Positions 58,379 to 64,000 of a stretch of 64,000 nt of DNA are shown here, one piece after another (positions within the stretch are counted from its first letter, which is position 1; every line of letters starts with the position of its first letter). Source of the stretch: Streptomyces triculaminicus (GTDB lineage: Bacteria > Actinomycetota > Actinomycetes > Streptomycetales > Streptomycetaceae). The position numbers and the translations under genes were made by a program. The notes under the pieces are model-generated. The model was not told where the DNA came from, did no database searches, and saw only the letters and a program-made list of their open reading frames with translations. Where the stretch lies: contig NZ_JAFMOF010000001.1 of NCBI RefSeq assembly GCF_017349075.1, positions 1,860,001 to 1,924,000 on the forward strand, written 5' to 3'.

Positions 58379-58888
58379 TCAGAGCCGCCGCAGCGCGGCG
58401 ACGGCCCGCTCGGCGATGACGGCCGCCTCGGGCGTGACGTCGACGGCGACGCCCGCCTCGTCGTCCTCGAGCGGTTCGAGGGTGGCGAACTGCGACGCGA
58501 GCAGCCGGGCGCTCATGAAGTGGCCCTGGCGGGCGGCCATCCGGGCGGCGATCAGTTCCCGGTCGCCGGTGAGGTGGAGGAAGACGATTCCGGGCGCGGC
58601 GGCCCGTAGCCGGTCGCGGTACGCGCGCTTGAGCGCCGAGCAGCTGACCACGCCGCCCGCCCCGGCCTGGCTGCCGGCCCACGCGCCGACGGCGTCGAGC
58701 CAGGGGGCGCGGTCGTCGTCGTCCAGCGGGATGCCGGCCGACATCTTGGCGATGTTGGCGGCCGGGTGGAAGCCGTCGCCCTCGGCGTACGGGACGCCGA
58801 GCGCCGCCGCCACCAGTGGCCCGACCGTGGTCTTGCCCGTACCGGCGGTACCCATGACCACGACGAGGTGGGGGGTGGTGGCGGTCAT
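58379..58888 (-). CDS. gntK: Gluconokinase
   Basis: A 169-residue P-loop kinase. Walker A VVMGTAGTGKTTVG lies near residues 10-23; GDGFHPAANIAKMSAGIPLDDDDRAPWL near 37-65, SCSALKRAYRDRLR, and FLHLTGDRELIAARMAARQGHFMSARLLASQFATLEPL near 105-140 complete the gluconokinase marks. It phosphorylates gluconate to 6-phosphogluconate. GAGGAACGC precedes ATG 58888. Its neighbour gntP imports the substrate. The GntR operator lies upstream. Confidence 0.95.
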   Translation of the reverse strand: MTATTPHLVVVMGTAGTGKTTVGPLVAAALGVPYAEGDGFHPAANIAKMSAGIPLDDDDRAPWLDAVGAWAGSQAGAGGVVSCSALKRAYRDRLRAAAPGIVFLHLTGDRELIAARMAARQGHFMSARLLASQFATLEPLEDDEAGVAVDVTPEAAVIAERAVAALRRL

Positions 58889-58943
58889 GCGTTCCTCGCT
58901 GTCTCCGTCGACATCGGCGTCCGGCCTCACTGAAGCCCATTGG

Positions 58944-58982
58944 GTATGACGTATTCAAGAGCTCGTAACTAAAACGTCATAC
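58944..58982. promoter_or_regulatory. Inverted repeat operator for gluconate GntR
   Basis: GTATGACGT (58944-58952) and ACGTCATAC (58974-58982) are perfect 9-bp arms whose centres lie 30 bp apart, about three helical turns. They lie between divergent gntK and gntR, matching control of both by GntR. Confidence 0.75.
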
Positions 58983-59019
58983 TTATTTGCCGCCGCCTAC
59001 CGGCCCGTAGGCTGGCCCC

Positions 59020-59793
59020 ATGGACAAGCGGGCACAGGAGGGACCGGGGGAACCGGAAGGCCAGAGCGGTCAGGGCGGTCAGACCGTTCAGGGTGTTCAG
59101 GGAGGAAGCGGCCTGCACGCGCGCGTGCTGGAAGCCCTGGGCCCGGCCATCACGGCGGGCGACTACCCCCCGGGCAGTGTGCTGCGCACGGACGAGATGG
59201 AGGAGCGGTTCGAGGTCTCGCGCAGCGTCGTCCGCGAGGTGATCCGCGTCCTGGAGTCCATGCACCTGGTCGCCTCCCGGCGCCGCGTCGGCGTGACCGT
59301 CCTCCCGCCCGAGGAGTGGAACGTCTACGACCCGCGCGTCATCCGCTGGCGCCTGGCCGGCCCCGACCGCCCCCGCCAGCTGCGCTCGCTGACCGTGCTG
59401 CGCTCGGCGATCGAACCGGTGGCCGCGGGCCTCGCCGCCCGCCTGGCCACCCCCGCGCAGTGCGCCGAACTGACCGAGCACGCCCTGGGCATGGTCGCCA
59501 CCTCGCGCGGCCAGCAGCTCGAGCGCTACCTCGTCCACGACATCGCCTTCCACCGCGTGATCCTGCGCGCCTCCGGCAACGAGATGTTCGCCCGCCTCGG
59601 CGACGTCGTCGCCGAGGTCCTCACGGGCCGCACCCACCACCAGGTGATGTTCACCGACCCCGACCCGGCCGCGGTGACCCTGCACGTACGGGTCGCGGAG
59701 GCGGTACGGGAACGGGACGCGGAACGGGCCGAGGCCCTGACGCGGGAGATCGCGACGGGAGCGATGGCGGAGCTGGACGTACTGGCCCCGTAA
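59020..59793 (+). CDS. gntR: GntR-family regulator (FadR type), gluconate operon
   Basis: A 257-residue FadR-type GntR. A flexible Gly/Gln N-terminus is followed by the winged HTH (LGPAITAGDYPPGSVLRTDEMEERFEVSRSVVREVIRVLESMHLVASRRRVGVTV, about residues 45-98) and the FCD ligand domain with LRSAIEPVAAGLAARLA and HDIAFHRVILRASGNEMF (metal-binding His/Asp). It is divergent from gntK-gntP and should repress them until gluconate or a phosphate derivative binds. The 9-bp-arm operator is in the gap. Confidence 0.9.
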   Translation: MDKRAQEGPGEPEGQSGQGGQTVQGVQGGSGLHARVLEALGPAITAGDYPPGSVLRTDEMEERFEVSRSVVREVIRVLESMHLVASRRRVGVTVLPPEEWNVYDPRVIRWRLAGPDRPRQLRSLTVLRSAIEPVAAGLAARLATPAQCAELTEHALGMVATSRGQQLERYLVHDIAFHRVILRASGNEMFARLGDVVAEVLTGRTHHQVMFTDPDPAAVTLHVRVAEAVRERDAERAEALTREIATGAMAELDVLAP

Positions 59794-59810
59794 CCGGAGC
59801 GGGTGGTCCC

Positions 59811-61253
59811 TCAGCCCGGGTGGCCGTCGGGCCACTGCTCGTACCACCGCTGGTCCTCCTCCAGCTGCGCGGCGAGCGAGATGAGCAGCGGCTCGCTGTT
59901 CGCGGGCCCGAGCAGCTGGGCGCCGAGCGGCAGACCGGCGGCGGTGCGACCGGAGGGCACGCTGACGGCGGGCCAGCCCAGGACGTTCCACGGCCAGGCG
60001 TACGGACAGGCGGCGATCATCCGGGTGTTGGTGTCGCAGGTGCCGATGCCCGCCAGATGCCTGGTGCGCAGCGGCGGTACGGCCGTGGTGGGCGTCAGTA
60101 CGGCGTCGAACCGCCAGAACATCTCGCCGATCCGGCGGCGCAGCGGCGCCTCCGCCGCGCGCGCGGCGCGCAACGCTCCCCCGCCGAGAAGGGAGCCGCC
60201 ACGCGCGTTGACGCGCGTACGGGCGTCCAGCAGCGCCCGGTCGGGCACCCGCGCCACCCAGTCCCGGACCCCGGCCATCGACCGTGGCACGAAGGCGAAC
60301 CCGATCGGCCCGTAGCGCGGGTCCTCCTCCACGACGTCGTGCCCGAGGATCTCCAGCCGGGTGGCGATGCGAAGGGTGGCGTCGCGGACGACCGGATCGA
60401 GCCAGTGCCGTACGGCGGCGAAGGCGGGCCGCAGCGACAGGGCGATCCGCAGCCGCCGTCGGGGCTCGTGCCCGGCGGCGGCCAGAACGTCCACGGCGGG
60501 CGGCCGGTGCAGATCACCGGCGTGCGACCCGCTCACCGCCTGCAGCAACAGCGCGGCGTCCCCGACGGTACGGGCCAGCGGCCCGTCCGAGGTGATCCCC
60601 CGGAACGACTCCCCCTGCGGCCAGGTCGACACGCGCCCGCGTTGCGGCTTGATCCCCACCAGATGCGTCCACGCTGCCGGTATCCGGATCGACCCCGCCC
60701 CGTCCGACCCCAGCGCGGCCGGCACCAGCCCGGCGGCGACGGCCGCGGCGGAGCCGCCGGACGAGCCGCCGGGACTGTGCTCCAGGCTCCACGGATTACG
60801 CGTCACCCCGAACGCGGGCCCGTCGGTCACGGGCCACTGCCCCAGTTCGGGAGTGTTCGTCTTGCCGACGATCACAGCGCCGGCGGCCCGTAATCGGCGC
60901 ACGGCCTCGCTGTCGTCCTTCTTGCGCGGAAAGTCCCCGGAACACCCGAACGCCGTGGGCTCGCCTGCCACGTCCATGTCGTCCTTGACGGCGAGCGGCA
61001 CCCCCAGCAGAACCCCCCGCTCCCCCGCCGCCAGCCTCCGATCGGCCTCGTCGGCCTCCCGCAGCGCCGCCTCGGCACGCACGATCCGGAACGCGTTGAG
61101 AGTGCCCTGCGTGGCCGCGATACGCCGCAAGGACCGTTCGACGAGCTCCCGGGAGGAAACCTGACGCTCGGCCAGCGCCTGCGCCTGCGCGGCAAGCCCT
61201 TCGCAGTCCCGGCCTACATCCCCACCCACGCCCCCACCTATGAAACCGGTCAC
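59811..61253 (-). CDS. Amidase-signature family amidase
   Basis: A 480-residue amidase. The catalytic Lys is in GVPLAVKDDMDVAG near residue 87, and the Gly/Ser-rich signature is SPGGSSGGSAAAVAAGLVPAALGSDGAGSIRIPA near 160-195, with the cis-Ser and nucleophile Ser. VGKTNTPELGQWP and RDATLRIATRLEILGHDVVEEDPRYG are typical. It hydrolyses amides (often aryl or lipid). GTG 61253 has GGAAGGGGC upstream and the earlier frame overlaps the next gene's promoter. It stands alone between gntR and the T7-type genes. Confidence 0.9.
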   Translation of the reverse strand: MTGFIGGGVGGDVGRDCEGLAAQAQALAERQVSSRELVERSLRRIAATQGTLNAFRIVRAEAALREADEADRRLAAGERGVLLGVPLAVKDDMDVAGEPTAFGCSGDFPRKKDDSEAVRRLRAAGAVIVGKTNTPELGQWPVTDGPAFGVTRNPWSLEHSPGGSSGGSAAAVAAGLVPAALGSDGAGSIRIPAAWTHLVGIKPQRGRVSTWPQGESFRGITSDGPLARTVGDAALLLQAVSGSHAGDLHRPPAVDVLAAAGHEPRRRLRIALSLRPAFAAVRHWLDPVVRDATLRIATRLEILGHDVVEEDPRYGPIGFAFVPRSMAGVRDWVARVPDRALLDARTRVNARGGSLLGGGALRAARAAEAPLRRRIGEMFWRFDAVLTPTTAVPPLRTRHLAGIGTCDTNTRMIAACPYAWPWNVLGWPAVSVPSGRTAAGLPLGAQLLGPANSEPLLISLAAQLEEDQRWYEQWPDGHPG

Positions 61254-61416
61254 CCGAGCCCCTTCCTCCCGATCGAACACACGGTAACGGGACGAGAGTT
61301 GTACCGACAGCAGGCCGGGACTCCTGTGAGCCGGCGCCTTGCCGCCTCGCATGATGGGGAACTGTCACAGGGTGTCAGTAGTCTGTGACGGGCGTGGGCG
61401 AGGAGGGGGAGTTCCG

Positions 61417-62949
61417 ATGGCACCGTCATCATCGTCACCGGGTGCGGGTGCGGGTGTGGGGGTGAGCCCTATCCTGCCGAAGCCGGCCAGTGGTCTGATC
61501 ATCGCGTCGGATTTCGAGTCGAAGTCGCATGACGAGTTGTATGCGATGGTCGAGCACGCGGATGTGGAGCGTACGACGTTGGTGGCGGCTCGGCTGTCTT
61601 CGGCTGCGGCGTTGCTCGCGTTGTTGGGTGATGAGCTCAAGGGTCATGTGTCCCGGGTGCGGTGGGAGGGTGAGGCGGGCGAGGCCTTCCGTGTGTGGGG
61701 TGCGGACATGGCCAATGCGACGTTGCGGCTGGGTGAGCTGAGTGGCAGTGCGGGTGAGTGGATGGCGCATGCGGCGTCGACGCTGTCGAGGGTGAAGTCG
61801 GCGATGCCGAAGCCGTCGGCGGCGCGGGCGACGCTGGATGCGTACCGGCAGGGGAATCCGGAGCGGGTGGGGCAGGTGCCCTCGCCGCTCGTCACGGACC
61901 AGTCGGGGGGCCTGCGGACGTCGGGGCCCACGCAGCGTCAGGCGTATGAGGCCCAGCAGGCCCCTGCGGAGGCGGCACGTCTGATGCGCCAGCTTGCGGA
62001 GTCGTACGCGTGGTCGGCGCACCAGCTGTCGGTGGCGCCGCGGCCTACGTTCCGGCCGATGCCGGATGACTGGATGCCGGAGAAGGATGTCGAGAGATAT
62101 CGGCACGCTCCGGGTGGCGCGTCCTCGGCAATGCCCTCCGGGGGAGCTGCGGCAGCAGCACCACATTCCTCGGGAGCAGGCGCATTTGCCTCGCCGCCCG
62201 TCGGCGACCGTGCGGGTTCCGTCGCTCCGACGATCAACCACCCGGGCTCCCCGGATTCCAGCAGAATCGACGGATGGCGAGACAGCCCTCCCGTCGTACC
62301 GAACTCCCCTGCCACTCCCGCCCATCCGAGGCCGGACAGCAGCACGCCTACCAGCCCGCTTCCGCTGCCGCATGTGCCTACGCCTCCGGCCATTGGCTCG
62401 GAGCGCAGACCGGTGGAGTCGGCAGGTCCTCACGGTCGTGTGTCACCGGGTCAGGCAGGTCGGCTCCCTCAAGGCGTCGGCAGAAGCGGAGCGACCGGAC
62501 CACGCTCCGCCACACCCTTTCCCCGCAACGTCGGGGATGGCATCGTCGGGGGCCGCCCCTCACCCCGGGCCGGCGGGCAGCCGAGCGCGCAGCCTGCCAG
62601 GGGCGCTGTCATCGGTGCCGAAGGGCAGGATCAACGGCGGAGCGGCTCCCCGTTGCCCTACGGCCCCGGCGCCGGAGCAACGAGCGGCGCCACCGGAACC
62701 GGCCGGGCGGGCGGTCCCGGCAGGCGGTTGGCGACCGAAACCGGCGGAGTCGTTGGCGGCCGCCCCCAACCACGCGGAAGCGCTTCCGACCGAACGTTCA
62801 CACCGGGCGGAGCAGGGCTGGTCCGGGCCCCGTCAACGACCGACGGTTCACAGCGCGAAAGGCAGCGCCGACGACCCGACTATGTCGTCGAGGAAGAATC
62901 CGCCTGGACCGAGGGCCACCGACGCGTGGTTCCACCCGTCATCGACTGA
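61417..62949 (+). CDS. WxG-type secreted protein with disordered C-terminal region
   Basis: A 510-residue protein. Its first 150 residues are a helical WXG100-like domain with SRVRWEGEAGEAFRVWGADMANATLRLGELSGSAGEWMAHAASTLSRVKSAMPK. A long Pro/Ala/Ser/Gly-rich low-complexity stretch follows, ending DYVVEEESAWTEGHRRVVPPVID. Similar acidic VVEExESxW...PPVI-type C-termini occur, as I recall, in type-VII-linked proteins of Streptomyces. GAGGAGGGGGAGTTCCG precedes ATG 61417. A mycosin gene follows 32 bases later, so it is likely a secretion-associated substrate or component. Confidence 0.78.
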   Translation: MAPSSSSPGAGAGVGVSPILPKPASGLIIASDFESKSHDELYAMVEHADVERTTLVAARLSSAAALLALLGDELKGHVSRVRWEGEAGEAFRVWGADMANATLRLGELSGSAGEWMAHAASTLSRVKSAMPKPSAARATLDAYRQGNPERVGQVPSPLVTDQSGGLRTSGPTQRQAYEAQQAPAEAARLMRQLAESYAWSAHQLSVAPRPTFRPMPDDWMPEKDVERYRHAPGGASSAMPSGGAAAAAPHSSGAGAFASPPVGDRAGSVAPTINHPGSPDSSRIDGWRDSPPVVPNSPATPAHPRPDSSTPTSPLPLPHVPTPPAIGSERRPVESAGPHGRVSPGQAGRLPQGVGRSGATGPRSATPFPRNVGDGIVGGRPSPRAGGQPSAQPARGAVIGAEGQDQRRSGSPLPYGPGAGATSGATGTGRAGGPGRRLATETGGVVGGRPQPRGSASDRTFTPGGAGLVRAPSTTDGSQRERQRRRPDYVVEEESAWTEGHRRVVPPVID

Positions 62950-62981
62950 TGGCCGGAATCACGGCCCACAAGGGAAGGCGC

Positions 62982-64000
62982 ATGCCGAAAAAGGCCAGAA
63001 CCCGCAGCAACAGAGTGCTGGCTGCCGTAGCCATGCTGCTCTGCGCCAGTTCCATGAGCGCGCCGGCACATGCGGACTCCATCCGTTCCCAGCAGTGGTA
63101 CCTGGACGCCATGCGTGCTGAGGAGATCTGGAAGACAAGCACCGGTACCGGTGTGACCGTTGCCGTCATCGACTCGGGCGTCGACGCAACCCTTCCGGAC
63201 CTCCGGGGGCAAGTCCTCGAAGGTCGTGACTTCACCGGACGAGGCGATGACGGCCGTACCGACGCGAAGGGGCACGGGAGCCGGATGGCCATGTTCATCG
63301 CCGCAACCGGAAAAGGCGACGGAACATGGGGCCTTGCTCCGGGGGCGAAGATCCTCCCCCTACGAGCCTCTGGAACCCGGGACGCCGCTACAAGCGGAGC
63401 AGCCATCGGATCAGCCGTTCGTTTTGCGGCCGACTCGGATGCAAAGGTCATCAACATCTCCCTCGCGAGAACGGCGGCGAGCCGCGAGGAGGCGGACGCA
63501 GTCGCCTATGCGCTGTCCAAGGGGAAGCTGATCTTCGCCGGAGTGGGCAACGACGGCGACACATCCAACCTGCCTCAGTACCCCTCGGCCACCCCCGGCG
63601 TCATCGGCGTATCCGCAGTGGACCAGGACATCAAGGCCGCCTCCTGGTCCCAGTACGGCCCCCAGGTCGACCTGGCCGCGCCCGGGACAAACATGGTGGC
63701 CCCGTGCACAGACGGCACCAGCGGCCTCTGTATCGGCGACGGCACAAGTGACGCCACCGCCCTGGCCTCCGCATCCGCGGCCCTGGTCTGGTCCGCGCAC
63801 CCCGACTGGACGGCGAACCAGGTCCTGCGCGTCCTCATCAACACCGCCGGCGGCCCCAAGAGCGGCGAGAAGCGCAGCGACAGCCTCGGCTACGGCGTCG
63901 TCCGCCCCCGCATCGCCCTGCAGAACCCCGGCGACCCCGGCCCCCGGACGTCAGCCCCCTCCCCGAACTGGCCGCAGCCCCCGCGGCGAAGCCGAGCGCC
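62982..64000 (+). CDS. Type VII secretion-associated mycosin (S8 peptidase), partial
   Basis: Open to the window end (about 339 residues visible). The signal is MPKKARTRSNRVLAAVAMLLCASSMSAPAHA. The subtilase catalytic residues are the Asp in VAVIDSGVDATLPDL, the His in DAKGHGSRMAMFIAATG, and the Ser in GTSDATALASASAAL. A Pro-rich linker (GPRTSAPSPNWPQPPR) starts at the edge and normally leads to a C-terminal membrane helix. Mycosins are membrane-bound peptidases of ESX systems. AGGGAAGGCGC precedes ATG 62982; an in-frame ATG at 62949 overlapping the upstream stop is the alternative. Confidence 0.9.
   Translation, partial: MPKKARTRSNRVLAAVAMLLCASSMSAPAHADSIRSQQWYLDAMRAEEIWKTSTGTGVTVAVIDSGVDATLPDLRGQVLEGRDFTGRGDDGRTDAKGHGSRMAMFIAATGKGDGTWGLAPGAKILPLRASGTRDAATSGAAIGSAVRFAADSDAKVINISLARTAASREEADAVAYALSKGKLIFAGVGNDGDTSNLPQYPSATPGVIGVSAVDQDIKAASWSQYGPQVDLAAPGTNMVAPCTDGTSGLCIGDGTSDATALASASAALVWSAHPDWTANQVLRVLINTAGGPKSGEKRSDSLGYGVVRPRIALQNPGDPGPRTSAPSPNWPQPPRRSRA

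Noticed and set aside
60195..60225. Two ACGCGCGT sequences in the amidase gene
   Set aside because: They are inside the coding region, lack the CTA/TAG flanks, and are likely from Arg/Ala codons in high-GC DNA.
1..64000. CRISPR array, tRNA, rRNA or insertion sequence
   Set aside because: I looked for regularly spaced repeats, tRNA T-loops, conserved rRNA sequences and transposase motifs by eye and saw none. A dedicated scan could still find something short.

Overview
The window comes from a high-GC actinobacterium, almost certainly a Streptomyces chromosome. Third-position GC is very high, leaderless GTG/ATG starts are common, and there are several Streptomyces-specific families: SigQ/AfsQ1/AfsQ2, DUF397 with a DUF5753-type XRE regulator and an RsbW-like ATPase, mycosin, and a nonulosonic-acid wall-polymer cluster. 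Gene order (deoC, sigQ-afsQ1-afsQ2, add, deoA-cdd-nucleoside ABC transporter, neuB) matches my memory of the S. coelicolor SCO49xx to SCO488x region, so most of the window is core chromosome carrying a few accessory islands. I see no rRNA, tRNA, CRISPR array or recognisable insertion sequence.

Layout: (1) 1-744, the C-terminal part of a drug/MFS exporter cut by the window edge. (2) 956-4031, a visibly lower-GC accessory block on the minus strand: a small secreted four-cysteine protein, an ABC ATPase, a permease-like protein with a large external C-terminal domain, and a further membrane protein. (3) 4564-6649, terD, arfB, a roughly 50-bp-arm inverted repeat and a PH-like membrane protein. (4) 6749-10153, deoC with two aldehyde-dehydrogenase genes (one without any cysteine). 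(5) 10232-17000, a secreted protein, a uridine-kinase-like gene, sigQ divergent from afsQ1-afsQ2-lipoprotein, VanZ, PspC and a secreted protein. (6) 17148-24725, add, an alpha/beta-hydrolase-like protein lacking the usual serine, a LysR/MFS divergent pair, a Uma2 protein, a gene behind a SoxR-type promoter, and an RraA-like protein. (7) 24736-29373, a DUF397/XRE/RsbW-like regulatory module interrupted by a TetR-SDR-SnoaL cassette. (8) 29145-37056, a glycosyltransferase, a DUF4097-type protein, a GNAT/TetR pair, an I36-type secreted protein with a lipoprotein, and a TetR/S9-peptidase pair. (9) 37137-44336, the nucleoside uptake and catabolism genes. (10) 44452-54632, an M20 amidohydrolase and a nonulosonic-acid (Kdn/sialic-acid-like) wall-polymer cluster. 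(11) 54610-61253, a TetR/FAD-monooxygenase pair, gluconate genes with a GntR regulator, and an amidase. (12) 61417-64000, a WxG-type protein followed by a mycosin that runs off the end.

The strongest systems-level signal is a scattered nucleoside regulon. A short palindrome, CTACGCGCGTAG or a close variant, lies directly upstream of deoC, add, the nucleoside ABC-transporter operon (which also carries cdd and deoA) and the bmpA-type binding lipoprotein gene. In deoC it sits exactly in the 17-nt spacer between the -35 and -10. Together these genes would import nucleosides, deaminate adenosine and cytidine, phosphorolyse pyrimidine nucleosides, cleave deoxyribose-5-phosphate and oxidise the acetaldehyde. 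No regulator for this operator is evident in the window.

Other points worth a second look are the peptide-plus-ABC accessory block, a SoxR-type 19-bp-spacer promoter on an uncharacterised 102-residue protein, several clean TetR/GntR operators next to their probable regulators, an apparent frameshift inside the CMP-nonulosonate synthetase/HAD fusion, a degenerate DUF397 copy flanking a mobile-looking cassette, and a possible AUC start codon in the nucleoside ABC ATPase gene.
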